From Apodospora peruviana (lineage: Eukaryota > Ascomycota > Sordariomycetes > Sordariales > Lasiosphaeriaceae), in NCBI GenBank assembly GCA_033439685.1, contig JAUEDM010000002.1, positions 496,001-560,000 of the forward strand: 64,000 bases of DNA, in the 5' to 3' direction. The position numbers and the translations under genes are program-made. Shown here one piece after another: positions 1 through 11,423 of this stretch (positions are counted from its first letter, which is position 1; each line of letters begins with the position of its first letter). The notes under the pieces are model-generated. The model saw nothing but the letters and a program-made list of their open reading frames with translations. It did not search any database and was not told where the DNA came from.

Positions 1-170
1 GAACAGACTTTAGAAAAGGAACTACTTGTGGTAGCCACGTTCCCACGAACAGGAGTAAGCAAACGTACATCTGGGAGCATAACACACACAAAACATCCTC
101 ATCTACCTTACAAAAATCAACTTAACCCAGTTTGCTACCCTGAAACCATTCCAATCATCACTTACAGCAT

Positions 171-1599
171 TTAATGAGAAGCCTTAAAGGAAAACAACCC
201 CTCCTTAACCGGCACTTTCTCCTCTGCATCATTGTGCTCAAACAGCTCCCTCCAGGTCTCCCTCAGCGGCTCCGGCACCTCTTCCCAGCCATCACCGCGC
301 ATGATAAGACGCAGCAAATACCGACGCGTCGTGTTTTCTGCTTCACATCCATCAACGTACCCGTCACGGGCGTGCATCATGCGCAGATTATTGAAGAAGA
401 GCATGTCACCACTGAGAAAGCGGATGCGGCGCGAGACTTGTTGGCCAGCGGCGTGCAGCGCGTCGATGGCTTGGATTTGCAGGGGCGAAAGCTCGGCGAT
501 TTCTGCGGGGCGCGGCCGGAATCCGTTGCACAGCCGCGAGCGGGAGGCTTGGATTACTTTGCCCCCAGACGGGGTGCTGAAGAGCAAGGGGCGGGTTTCG
601 AAGCCTGAGGGACGGCCGGGACTTCAAGCAAGATTATTAGCGGCGAATTAGGGTGGGAAGGAGCGAAAAGGAAACGTACTGCGCCATGGTGAAGTCCTCC
701 TGAAGAGTCTGGAGCAAGTCGGGGCGGGACTGCTCGATCTTGGAGACTATGTCGTTGATGTCCGCCAGGTGAAAATCGCCGCCTGATGCTGGGCGGGAGA
801 GGGTGTACAGCGAGACGATGTCGCCGTAGTCGGTGTGGAACGGCTGACAGTTAAATGTTAGTGAATGGGTCAGTATGAGGTGAGAAGGGAACTGACAATG
901 TCAATGTTCCTATTGGCTGGACCACGGTAGGTCTTTTCCTCGTTTCCATCTGGTGCCTCGATGTTGGTGACATGGTCTGGCAGTCAACCACCTGGTTAGA
1001 ATATTTGTTGTTTACCTTGGTAAGGGTGAGGATAATGAGACGTACGAAGAACAGTGGCATCATCGTTGGCCATGGCTCGCTTGGTGCTGACGTGGCTGGC
1101 GATGCCCAGGAACACGACGACGTTCTTGTACTTGCTAAACCACTGGGGCTTGAGGCCGCGGACCAGGAAGTAGGGCTGCTCATTGTGAAAGAGCTTGCTT
1201 CGCTCCTTGATCTTGGCCCCCAGGGTAGGAAGGGGGAAGTGCTCGGCCTGGAGTCGATTCAGATCAAGACCAGTGTCTGGAGTGGTCGTGTTAGCAACAT
1301 GTGCTCACCACATATATACTCCTATGAACCTGACTTCGGGGATACGACTTGCTTTGGAAGTGGGTGACTGCATCCTCAATCTCTTGAAGGTCGTTCAGAC
1401 TCAGCTGGAGAATCCAGCTGTCGGTCTTCACTTCCTCTCGGTCATGGGAGTCGATGACCTGGGGACCAGGAGTGACCCAGCTGGCCTGCTGCAGCCGCAA
1501 CTCCTTCTTCAGCTCGTAGATGGATGCTGGAGAAGGGTTGTAGCTTGAGGTGCTCCAGATGGAGTCATAGAATGCTGGACCACCGTCATATGGAGCCAT
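171..1599 (-). CDS. TauD/TfdA-family Fe(II)/2-oxoglutarate dioxygenase
   Basis: Five exons read on the minus strand: 1599-1353, 1276-1046, 976-897, 843-680 and 621-171 (390 codons). The fourth exon opens with PFHTDYGD, the H-x-D iron-binding motif of the TauD fold. The last exon holds the distal histidine (NNLRMMHARDGY) and the arginine-rich RRYLLRLIMR stretch that binds 2-oxoglutarate in this family. Family members hydroxylate small substrates with 2-oxoglutarate and O2; the substrate cannot be told here. The first intron only keeps frame if it uses a GC donor (GCAAGT) with an AG acceptor. The start is the first ATG of the open frame, and no signal peptide is visible. The gene is convergent with nothing and its downstream end lies at the window edge. 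I am confident of the family and less so of the first and last splice sites. Confidence 0.85.
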
Positions 1600-2302
1600 G
1601 GTTGGTGATGGGTGCTTGTTGTTTCAAGTTTGTCCTTGGTCTCGTGAGTGTCTGGTATTGACAAGAGGAGGAGGAGTGAGATAGTAGAGAAGAGGTGGTG
1701 GTCTCTGCTTGGGACAGCAACACAACAACAACCGAGAAGCCGACAAAGGGAGCAGCTATAACCATGTCAGTCCTCACTATTACAGACTGTACAGTCATCA
1801 TTGAGGCTCTGCTGCAGAGCCTCAATCCCATCCATGATGGACGACGATTCGGAGTCCAAGTTGACCCGTGCATGAATAGACTATCGCATCATCCGACATG
1901 TTGCCCGTTCGGTACCATAGAATATAGCCGGCATATCATGATGCCGCCGAAACCTCGCGTCTGAACGGGAAGTGCACATTGCGGTGGAAGTATGCCAGGT
2001 CAGCTAGCAGAACCAATAACATGAAGCTATCACGTATCGATATGACCATGTGTTGACAAAGGGAACCCCCACAAGGCTGCAGAAGAAAATATTAAAACAT
2101 TATCTGTTATCAACCCCCGATGCACCATCAAACCACCTGACGAGGCTCCCAGCAAATAGGGCCGGCCCGCCACACACCACTACTCTGTATTGCTGACTCC
2201 CTCCAATCCCCGTCTTCCGCACTAGATTATGATCTGATCTGAATATCGGTACTACATCTAGTCTAGTGCCATGTTTCAAGTCTCGGTTAGACGTACGTAC
2301 TA
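1600..2302. other. intergenic, no gene seen
   Basis: This stretch lies between the start of the dioxygenase gene and the stop of the MobA-like gene, both on the minus strand. It should hold the dioxygenase promoter. Open frames here are short and show no family motif. Confidence 0.5.
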
Positions 2303-2938
2303 CTATTTCCCCGCAAGCAAGCCCATTGCCGCGTCCCAGTCCTCCTGCACATTGGTGTTGAACAAGCTGTGGTCGTACAGCGGCCGGATCTTGGTCCCGC
2401 CAACTTCTCTGACCACCCTCTGCAAATCAGCGTGAGTGGTGGCGTTCTGTTGAGCCGCATGGGCAAGACCAGAGGACCCCCATATCGCCACTAGAGGTTC
2501 AAGCTCGGCTCGGCCGCTCTCGAAGCAGGTTACTGGAGAGTCCTCGGGATGGTGGTGGGCAAGCAGGTGCTTGAGCTCGCTGGCCGTCATCAGTGGGTAA
2601 TCGCACGGCATGACGAGCCAATGGCTGGCCGGATCGTGTTCGAAAGCACTCATGAGACCTTGTCCGGGCCCCAGGTTTTCTGGTTGGCTGTTGTAGATGA
2701 AGTGCACTTCTACCGGCAAAGACGGTAGCTGGTTGTGCTGGAGTAACTGGCTTGGCTCTCGAAGCGTCATGTATGCACCCTCGGCTTCCGGGCAGGCTCT
2801 GTGGAGGGTCTCGAGTGTGTGGAGGTAGGAAGGGCGGCCATCGGGGAAAGGGAGGAGGGACTTGGGACGGCCCATCCTCGAGGACTGGCCTCCTGCCAGA
2901 AGAAGCAGGTTAACGCGGGGTATCTCTGTCGACGGCAT
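2303..2938 (-). CDS. MobA-like nucleotidyltransferase
   Basis: Single exon of 211 codons. The N terminus carries the NTP-transferase signature LLLAGGQSSRMGRPKSLLPF (residues 11-30), where the glycine-rich loop and lysine bind the nucleotide. MPCDYPLM near residue 110 supplies the metal-binding aspartate. The family includes bacterial MobA, which attaches GMP to molybdopterin, and CofC/IspD-like relatives. In fungi, stand-alone proteins of this size are usually annotated only as MobA-like NTP transferases, so a role in molybdenum cofactor maturation is an inference. It is transcribed away from the Zn2Cys6 regulator at 3926 and shares an intergenic region of about 1 kb with it. Confidence 0.85.
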   Translation of the reverse strand: MPSTEIPRVNLLLLAGGQSSRMGRPKSLLPFPDGRPSYLHTLETLHRACPEAEGAYMTLREPSQLLQHNQLPSLPVEVHFIYNSQPENLGPGQGLMSAFEHDPASHWLVMPCDYPLMTASELKHLLAHHHPEDSPVTCFESGRAELEPLVAIWGSSGLAHAAQQNATTHADLQRVVREVGGTKIRPLYDHSLFNTNVQEDWDAAMGLLAGK

Positions 2939-3925
2939 GATGAATGAGAGACAAGGTGCGTCCTGAGGCGAGGTGGGATGGCGGCAGCTGCAGCAGATGC
3001 CGGCTTGTGGCTAGCTGATATAGATGGGTGTGATTGGGTTGAGTTGAAGTGAGGGGTTTGAGTGATTGAGGCTCTGCGGCTCTTAAAACGCTAGACGGAG
3101 CCGTCGATGTCTTCCCAAAAGAAAAGAGGACTAGGACGGGTGCGGACTAAAGTGAGGGATTAGTGAACTTCAGAGATCCACACAGCCCCTGAGCAGGTAA
3201 ACAGTTAAACGAAGAGAATATTGCCATTACAACAAAAGGCCTTGAGCAACTTACATCACGAAGACAAGAAGCGGGGGTCTTGAACTGGGCTACAAGCCTC
3301 TGCAGGACCTGAGTCCATCATATTATTTCCAGATCACATACGGATACGAATGTCCTAGCGAGGGTGCCGCAGTAACTCATATGATAAGGGATCGAGAAAT
3401 ATAGTGCCACACATCCTTGATTCTGATTGGTGGCCTGGTGTCATCCCGATTCAGACGTGCAGTGCCGGCCAAGACAACGGTGCCGCGAATGAATCGCCTC
3501 CCCGATCAAACCGGTCAAGCGTAAAAACCTGCATGCTCTGAATGTGCAGTTTGTGCACTGCCTCCTCTCCACGTGCCACGTCGCCGAGTGCGGCTGACTT
3601 TCAACTACGCAGGGGGCGTCTACACCAACGTCTCTTTCTCTCCACCTTGCAAACTTCAACGTACAGCATTCTGATGTCTTGGATGAGCTCGAAAATGTTG
3701 AGCTTCAAATTGTCAATATTCCACGAAAGGCCATTAGACACATACCATCATTTACACTGTGACAATGCACCGGACGCGGCCTGCACATAGCAGCTGCGTC
3801 ATTTTCTTTGAAGAGTTCGGACCATACTAGCTCACGCTCCTTTTGTTTCCTTTTGCCTCATCCTTCCTCTATCCCGCCCATTCATCTGGCAAACGGGCCA
3901 GGCCTCAGTCTCTTGAGTCGTCAAG
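2939..3925. other. divergent promoter region
   Basis: About 990 bp separate the MobA-like gene (minus) from the Zn2Cys6 factor (plus), so promoters for both should lie here. No long frame or RNA gene is apparent. Confidence 0.5.
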
Positions 3926-6445
3926 ATGGATCCACCACCACCACCGGAACAGATCCGGGCGCAGAAGCGTCCGCTCCATCACAGTCCGCCTGAGTCAAAT
4001 CGCTCAGCCAAGAGATCAAAGACAAACACCCCAGTCAGCATAGAGTTGTACTCGAGAGCGGAGCAGATGATCCTCACAAACGCGGCTGAGATTCTTGATA
4101 TCCCGATTCAACGACTGCTTTCAGTCGCAGCGGAATCCCAGAGCGCGAGCACGACCTCGGAGAATATCGATAACTCTGGACTTCCCTTTCCTAGGGACTC
4201 CTTTTCCGGAAGTTCCAGCGCAGATTCCTGGCAACATGTGAGACCAAACGAGCCGCCACCACCACCGTTCAACCTGTCTTTGCCAGAACCAGCGGACCGG
4301 GCAAAGCGTCGTTTGGCGACGAGCAATGACTTTGCATCATCGTCATCTGTAACTGCTGTACCTCCAAACTACGTTTCGCCAGTACCGGTCAGCCCACTGG
4401 CGCAGAGTCCTGTCGACTCGTGGCTGGAATCATCTTTCCCGGCAGATCAGGATTTCGGATTCGACGACGGGACTTTCTACCAGCCAGCACCACCAGCTGT
4501 TGTCGTGGGCGGCAGCAGAGTGGTTCAGGGCGTGGCCGTGAATAATTCCGACTTCAATATCCCAACGACGACATCCGCTGCCGATCCGCAGCATTACTAC
4601 TCCTCCTGGCTCGCCTTCGCTAATCCAGCTACACAATATGATTACGGCGTACCAGCACCATCACGAGCGCTGCCACAACGACCTCCCATGAACCGGAATC
4701 TTTCGCAGCATAGACAGGTCATGGATATCACGGATTCACCAGCCTCATCATCAAATATCCAGCCACAGCTACCACAGCCTATACCAACGATTATCCTTCC
4801 ACAACAACAACGACTGAAAAGGGACCATGATTCAATCTCAGAAGAAGAAGAGATCTCATCCTCCCCAGACCCCCAGAACAACAACGCAGGAGGCAAGAGC
4901 CGGAAGAAGCGCGGTCCCTTTCAGGATCCTGAACAACAGCGCGAAACCGGTCTAACCCGCAAGTTAAAAGCTTGCATCCGCTGCAGTTTACAACGTATCC
5001 GGGTACGCCACCCACATTTCCATATACCGCACAGTTGACATGCTAACTGAGGGAAAAAAAAAAAAAAAACAGTGTCTCGTCGACCCAAAAGCCCCCAACG
5101 GGTGCTGCCGCACCTGCCTCGAAGTCGCCCGCACGCGACTACACTGGCTGCCCTGTCTTCGATACCGCATCACGGACGCCCAAGTCCTTGATCATGGCAT
5201 CTGTCCGCGACCAACCTGGACAACTCGGTGGAAAAAGATGGAGATTATAGAGATCAAAGAGTGGGCTTCCAAAAAAATCAAGACGGTCAGAATCACGCAG
5301 GACGTCGCAGGCTTGTCTTACGAGCTCAAAGTCAGACAGTTTGTGCCCGTGGAAGGCGATTCGCTGGCAAGAAAATGGAAGACGAAAGGGATCGAGCAGG
5401 AGTACGAGTGCACGCCGTGGGCGATGGCCAATATGCGCGAGGCGGGCCGCACGCTGGCGCAGTTTGTCGACAGGAGTCTGGGCGATGCCGTCTGTTTTTA
5501 TGTGGATGAGAGCGACAGGTTGTTAAGGAATACGTACTTGATGGCGTATCGGTATTCTTTGTTTGCTGAGGTAAACTCACCCACATCTTGATGATTTTGG
5601 TTAGGATACTGACGAGTGATTAATAATTAGAGAGAGGAAGAACGCCTTCTTTTGCGGGCTGTGCTGCGTCTGTGGTGCGCCTCGCGGATGGAGACGCGCT
5701 CAGATCGCATCTGCGGCGAAGAAACGCTCGGGATGCAGCCGCGACATTACGAACCCCCATGCGCAAACGACGGCCTGATCCTCACTTCGCCGGTGTTTTC
5801 GGCGCAGATGGAGGTCGTCATGACCTCCCTGCTACTGCAGCCGGCGAAAAAAGAGGTGCTCAAGCGGCTCAAAGACCTGGTCATGGAGAACCAGCGACGC
5901 TCGTGGTTTGCGATCTATCTTACCATGTTTATCCTGCTGCACAGCTGTTCGCTGTTGACGGCTGCTGATAATAAGAAAGCGAGGAAGCAGGGTTTGGAGG
6001 TAATGAGCAAGTCCCAGATAAAACACATAATAATAATGAGCCGTTGGTGCTGACTGTGTGTGTGTAAGGAATCTAAGCATCGCTTCTTCCGATTATCGTT
6101 GGTCGAGGAGCTGCACAACGGAGCGAAGGTGCTGCTGGCTTACTTTCATCACTGCAACAAGGGCGGACATCCCTTCACGATGGACTGGTCATCGGAGGAC
6201 CAGATGGTCCGCGGTGAGCTCAACAAGGAGCAGGCTCAGTTTATGCGCGAGACGGCTGAGCAGCTTAAAGCTAAAGGCATGTTATTTTCCAACGGGGTCG
6301 GTTGCTTGATCACGTCGTTCGGCCTGCTGACTGAGAAACAGAAGAAATTTTCCGCGAGGTCAGGAAAGAAGGGAAATTTGAACACGACTACTATTTTATA
6401 TCTCAGCTGTACGATTTTGAGTGGAAGCCTTTCCACACTGTTTGA
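3926..6445 (+). CDS. Zn(II)2Cys6 fungal transcription factor
   Basis: Five exons: 3926-5002, 5073-5570, 5631-5999, 6069-6276 and 6336-6445 (753 codons). The DNA-binding cluster is split by the first intron: KACIRCSLQRIR ends exon 1, and exon 2 continues with CLVD, GCCRTC and a last cysteine in WLPCL. This gives the six-cysteine pattern that binds two zinc ions. Unusually for the family the cluster sits near residue 350, after a long N-terminal tract rich in Ser, Pro and Gln. The basic KRPLHHSPPESNRSAKRSK segment near residue 15 could be a nuclear signal. The last intron joins in frame only with a GC donor (GCATGT), giving the C terminus FEWKPFHTV. Target genes cannot be inferred. A 16-nt poly(A) run just before the exon 2 acceptor is unusual for a polypyrimidine position. 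Confidence 0.85.
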
Positions 6446-6466
6446 TTAGGTTAAGGGAGCTTTAGT

Positions 6467-6570
6467 GTGCCGGTTTTTCACCCGACCCGTGAGGGTACGG
6501 TTTTCCTGTACAGTAAATAGTTTGAGTACGACACGCCTTAGCGCATAGCGGTGTATGAATAATAATCTAT
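6467..6570 (+). mobile_element. short retroposed element, copy A (LINE 3'-tail sequence)
   Basis: About 105 bp running from CGGTTTTTCACCCGACCC to the tail GTATGAATAATAAT. It matches the element at 14923-15033 and, inverted, the 3' end of the LINE at 62741-62867. It begins only about 20 bp after the stop codon of the Zn2Cys6 gene, so it probably lies in that gene's 3' untranslated region. No clear target-site duplication was found around this copy. Confidence 0.75.
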
Positions 6571-6639
6571 TTCAACCGATATAAGTGTAAACCGGGGCAC
6601 GGTTTCTTGTGCGGCACAATTGAGCATGCTTATTACTAG

Positions 6640-6753
6640 CCTCTGTCAGAAGCGATGCACACTGGACTCGTTGATTTTAACAGGTTTTTTTTTTTCCGTG
6701 ATTGTATTCCCTGTCAGAAGCGATGCACATTGGATTCGAACTGATTTTATGAG
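6640..6753. repeat. imperfect direct repeat of about 45 bp
   Basis: Two copies of CTGTCAGAAGCGATGCACA followed by related sequence lie at about 6640-6683 and 6709-6753. The differences near the start of the unit are C/T changes. No coding function is seen. Confidence 0.6.
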
Positions 6754-6954
6754 GATTTATTCCAGATTGTGTTCTCTTCTCTCTCGCTTTCTGGCGAAGC
6801 CAGAGGGCTTCTTTTATTGTTGTAGATGGTGGCAAGCCAACGCAATTGTAATTGCATGTCTTGTGGCAACTGTTACAAATCCATGATTCTGGCCACTTCT
6901 CGAACCTTCCTTTCTGACAGGCACCCCTTTCCATCTGACAGAATACTGTGGATT

Positions 6955-7661
6955 ACATACTGCATAGCGCCACGCCATGACAATGCCTCCCAGATTGTGC
7001 AGTTGAACGTTGGGTTATAACGTATATTGTACGTCCAGAACAGCCTGGGACCGTTTCGAACTCGAACGTCTTGCTGAGGTACGGCACATGCAAAGCTGAG
7101 AATACGAGAATTAGTCGGCTGACCACTAAGAGCTTCAAGACTACATACGCTTTGTAGGAGGATTTTGAACGGTCAAACATTCTTTCCTCGCCGTTCCCAA
7201 GGCGCCGTTCAAGGAGCTACTTCACCGCCTCTTCCAGTTTCCGGCGATCAAACTTGTTGTTCTTAAGGTAGGTTTTGACTGAAAAAGATCTCCTTTGCGA
7301 TCCGGACATACCCCTTTCGGGCCTCAGGTATCGATAAACGCGCCCGTCCTAGCAACAGAGCGATTAAACTACAGTATAGCATGCATTGGTTATCATAGAC
7401 ATAAAGTTATGTTTTGAAGAGGTAGGACTTACCCTCCGGTGGATGTCCTACCAATAAGATCGAAGAAGTCAGCCGGTAAAGGATCGTCAGCCATGTCTAG
7501 GTCGTGCTTAACCCTCCCCATAATCTCCTCAAGAATCAAGAGCTCGGAGAGTCCACGGATGCCCCCGCCGTCTAGCCAGTTGTCAGTAACATAAGCAACG
7601 GCAACTAGATTCGACCACAATGCTTACCCAAAGCTAACAGGCACAGTGGTTTATTATCCAT
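6955..7661 (-). pseudogene. patatin-like phospholipase domain, decayed 5' fragment
   Basis: Exon 7661-7628 (MDNKPLCLLAL) joins exon 7571-7429 to give LALDGGGIRGLSELLILEE, the oxyanion-hole glycine loop of patatins. After a further intron comes LIALLLGRARLSIPEA, then KFDRRKLEEAVK and an in-frame TAG at 7217-7219. The same frame resumes with LGNGEERMFDRSK, and after one more intron FACAVPQQDVRV and CTIWEA, all patatin-family positions. The nucleophile motif reads GRTSTGG where GGTSTGG is expected, so the first glycine of G-x-S-x-G is lost. The fragment ends after the first half of the domain. Patatin is a common N-terminal effector domain of fungal NLR proteins, and the divergent neighbour at 8388 is an NLR. 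I infer a dead remnant of such a gene. Confidence 0.8.
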
Positions 7662-8387
7662 CGATTAGGATATCTTGAGACAGCAATTCAAGGTACGATG
7701 GATGCAGCTGAATATAAAAGATGATGGGGGATGGAAAAGCATGTCGCGTATGGATGAAAATTCGGGGGAGGGATTCAGTACTTGATCAGACTACGACCAC
7801 AGCAGCACAGCCCCATGTTGGCTCGTACAGCGGATTCGATTGGTTAGCTGACAGCCGCTTGAGTATGCAGCTGGTTGTGTTTCATTTATTGTTTGGATGT
7901 TATTGGATGGGCAGCTACAGAGATTCCTATTGGTAAAATAAATACACGTCGTGTGTCTCGGCAGGCGCTGTCTAGTCTAGTTGCTTTGGACATGCAGTGT
8001 CGGCTATCCATCTTCTCATTCGCCTCTTGTTAGGCGCCGCCCGACAGACGCACTTGGGCAACGACGGCCTGAAACCCATTTCCGGGCATAACTTGGCACC
8101 CATTTTGAAAATACTCTCCTCCCCCTCCAATTACCTGATCTACCCAGCACGTCATGTGACTAGGCAGATATGGTTGCCTCAAGCATCAAGCCAACTGATG
8201 GCGGTTGCGGGGTAATCAGGCGTTCAAATATTTGTGTCTTTTAACTTCGCTCAATCTTTCGCCCACATTCATAGCTCGAGCATCTGCGTACCCCCGAAAT
8301 GAGCGTCTGCATTTTCGGTAGACTTCTCTTCTCCAAGCATCTAGTCCTCCATCATTTCGTTCGGTTTTTTATCTCTTAGCGATCAAC

Positions 8388-11300
8388 ATGGCTGACCCGT
8401 TCGGGATCCTTGGCGTCATCGGCGTCGCGACTCAGCTCATCCAAATGACCGTCCAGTTTGGGCTAGATTGGAAGGACGCCCCATCTGATGCAAGAGCTTT
8501 CTTTTTCGAACTCCAATTACTTCGAACCGTGCTTCAAGAAACACACAAGAATGTCACCCTGAATCCGGATTTCGTTAATGCATTTGAGGGTCGTCATTCG
8601 ACTATCCTTGCACATCTCGGAGACCAATCACAGGAGACAGCTGCCAAGTCCACATTATCAGCCTGTGAAGTCGAGTTGGGAAAAATGACCAAAGACTTGA
8701 AGAAGCGAGCCGAGAGCCATCGAGTAAGCTGGGAGGCGCTGAAAGGAGCATTCACTGCCAAGAAAACGCGAGAATGCGTGGAGAATCTTCATCGACAGTG
8801 TCAGGCTCTAAACAGTATGGCGGCCATCGACGCCATTGCTATTGGGGCAGGTACTCATTGCAAGGTTGTGGAGATGCATGACCACCAGCTCGGTCGGGAG
8901 AAGAAAGAGGAACAGAAACGCATCCTTGAATGGCTCACTCCAATCGATTACGCCTCTCAACAGATCAACTTCACCAGACGGCGGCAGTCGGGAACTGGTC
9001 AATGGCTTTTGCAGTCCCCAGAATTCCAGGAGTGGCTGCGGGGGGACAGGAAGACACTGTTCTGTCCCGGGATCCCCGGATCTGGCAAGACCATTCTCAC
9101 AGCCACCGTTGTTGAACATCTGACCAACCAGTTCCATAACGACCCGAAAATTGGGATTGCCTACATCTACTGCAACTTCCGGCGAACCGAGGAACAGAAA
9201 CTGGACGACTTATTCGCCAGCCTTCTCCGACAGCTTAGCGAGGCACTACCCTCTCTGCCGGACGCCGTGACGGAGCTGCACCAGCGCCACAGCACGAAAC
9301 GGACACGACCATCCACGGATGAACTCTCAAAAGCTCTGCAACACATCGCTGCTTCCTTTACAAGAGTGTTTTTGGTCATCGATGCCCTTGATGAGTGTCA
9401 AATATCTGCTGGATGTCGGGCCCAGTTGATCGAGGCGGCATTTGACCTCCAAGCGCGATGTGGAGTGAATCTGTTCATGACATCCAGGTTCATCCCTGAG
9501 ATCACTAACAAGTTCGAGAAGCCCAGCTGGTTGGAAATTCGCGCCGCCCAAGAAGATGTTGAAAGATATCTCAAAGATCACATCAAACAATCATCATCTG
9601 CGATCCAAAAGATGCAGAAGGAGATCAAGGCAGTGATCTCCGACGCTGTTGATGGGATGTATGGGCCCCCCTAAACTATAATTAGGAATGTGTACGAAGC
9701 ACAAGCTGACGGGAACAGGTTTCTCTTGGCGCGGATTTATTTCGACTTACTTCAGAGCGAAGTTGAACCGAAGAAAATTCGGAAAGCAGTGCAAGGATTG
9801 CGGAAGCAAGTCGCCGGCTCAGGAGAGAAACAGAGAATAGAAGTACTACGCCTGGCCTATGACGATGTGATAAAGAGAATCAACGACCAGGAACGAGGTC
9901 GTCGAGACCTTGCAAATCGGGTTCTATCATGGATAACATGCACTAAGCGGCCACTTAAAACAATCGAACTTCAGCATGCTCTTACAGTTGACGCTGGCGA
10001 CTCGGAGCTAAATGAAGACGACCTTTTGCAGGTTGAAGAGATAGTGGCAGTGTGTGCTGGTTTGGTAACCATCGACGAAGAAAGCGCCATCATCGGACTC
10101 GTTCATTTCACGACGCAGGAGTACTTCCAGGGAAAGTTCCCGAATGCGGAGCAGGAAATCACAAACATTTGCCTCACGTACCTTTCTTTTAGCAAATTCC
10201 AGACGGGCCCATGCGAAACGGATGACAAGTTCGAGCAACGGCTTCAAAACAACCCGCTATACGACTATGCGGCACGGAACTGGGGGCACCATGCTCGACA
10301 GACCGCAATATCACCTGAAGAGGTTGATCTATTTCTTACGTTTCTTACAAGTCCTACTTTAATCGAGGCATCAAGTCAAGCGCTATTTGTAACCAAGGGA
10401 TGGTCCGGACATTTCAACTATAGCCAGGCGTTTCCAAAGCATATGACTGGTGTTCATGTGGCGGCATATTTTGGGGTAGGAGAAGTGGTTGCAGAGCTTG
10501 TCCAGGCCGGCGCCGAGGTGAACGCCAAGGACGATGATGGCAACACACCGCTTCACTGGGCTTCTTTGAACGGCCATGACACAGTCGTGCAGCAGCTTCT
10601 CCAGGCCGGCGCCGACGTGAACGCCAAGAACGATGATGGCAACACACCGCTTCAGCGGGCTTCTTGGAACGGCCATAACACAGTCATGCAGCAGCTTCTC
10701 CAGGCCGGCGCCGAGGTGAACGCCAAGAATGATGATGGCAACACACCACTTCACTGGGCTTCTTGGAACGGCCATGACACAGTCGTGCAGCAGCTTCTCC
10801 AGGCCGGCGCCGATGTGAACGTCAAGAACGATGATGGCAGGACACCGCTTCACTGGGCTTCTTGGAACGGCCATGACACAGTCGTGCAGCAGCTTCTCCA
10901 GGCCGGCGCCGAGGTGAACGCCAAGGCTAACAATGGCAGCACACCACTTCACCGGGCTTCTTGGAACGGCCATGACACAGTCATGCAGCAGCTTCTCCAG
11001 GCCGGCGCCGACGTGAACACCAAGAACGATGATGGCAACACGCCGCTTCACCGGGCTTCTTGGAACGGCCATGACATAGTCGTGCAGCAGCTTCTCCAGG
11101 CCGGCACCGACGTGAACGCCAAGAACGATGATGGCAACACACCGCTTCACTGGGCATCTGAGAACGGCCATGACATAGTCGTCGTGCAGCAGCTTCTCCA
11201 GGCCGGCGCCGAGGTGAACGCCAAGAACGGTGATGGCAACACACCGCTTCACTGGGCATCTGAGAACGGCCATGACACAGTCGTGCAGCAGCTTCTCCAA

Positions 11301-11423
11301 GCCGGCACCGACGTGAACGCCAAGTCTAACAATGGCAGCACACCGCTTTACCGGGCTTCTGAGAACGGCCATGACACAGTCGTGCAGCAGCTTCTCCAGG
11401 CCGGCGCCCAAACGGGTTTATAG
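8388..11423 (+). CDS. NLR/STAND protein: fungal N-terminal domain, NACHT, ankyrin repeats
   Basis: Two exons, 8388-9658 and 9719-11423 (991 codons). The 60-bp intron has GTATGG donor, CTGAC branch and ACAG acceptor and joins DGM to FLLARIYFDLL. Residues 1 to about 110 (GILGVIGVATQLIQMTVQF) resemble the N-terminal domain of fungal STAND proteins related to HeLo-like cell-death domains. The NACHT domain has Walker A GIPGSGKT near residue 228 and Walker B VFLVIDALDEC near residue 330, followed by the winged-helix region and VHFTTQEYF. The C terminus has one diverged ankyrin repeat and nine nearly identical 33-residue repeats, ending abruptly in QTGL. In this class, ligand sensing by the repeats triggers NACHT oligomerisation and a cell-death or immune output. 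No frame break was found, so it looks functional, unlike its NLR neighbours. Confidence 0.9.
10515..11408 (+). repeat. nine tandem 99-bp ankyrin units, nearly identical
   Basis: Nine units each encode the pattern (E/D)VNAKNDDGNTPLHWASWNG followed by HDTVVQQLLQAGA. Differences concentrate at a few residues: E/D at position 1, A/V/T at 4, ND/AN/SN/NG at 6-7, W/R at 15, W/L/E at 18, D/N at 21, T/I at 22 and V/M at 24. Unit seven has one extra valine codon. DNA identity between units is very high, pointing to recent duplication or gene conversion. Confidence 0.95.

Noticed and set aside
10383..11411. Long minus-strand open frame of 342 codons across the ankyrin repeats
   Set aside because: It is antisense to a well supported ankyrin frame; its own repeat is a by-product of the 99-bp units.
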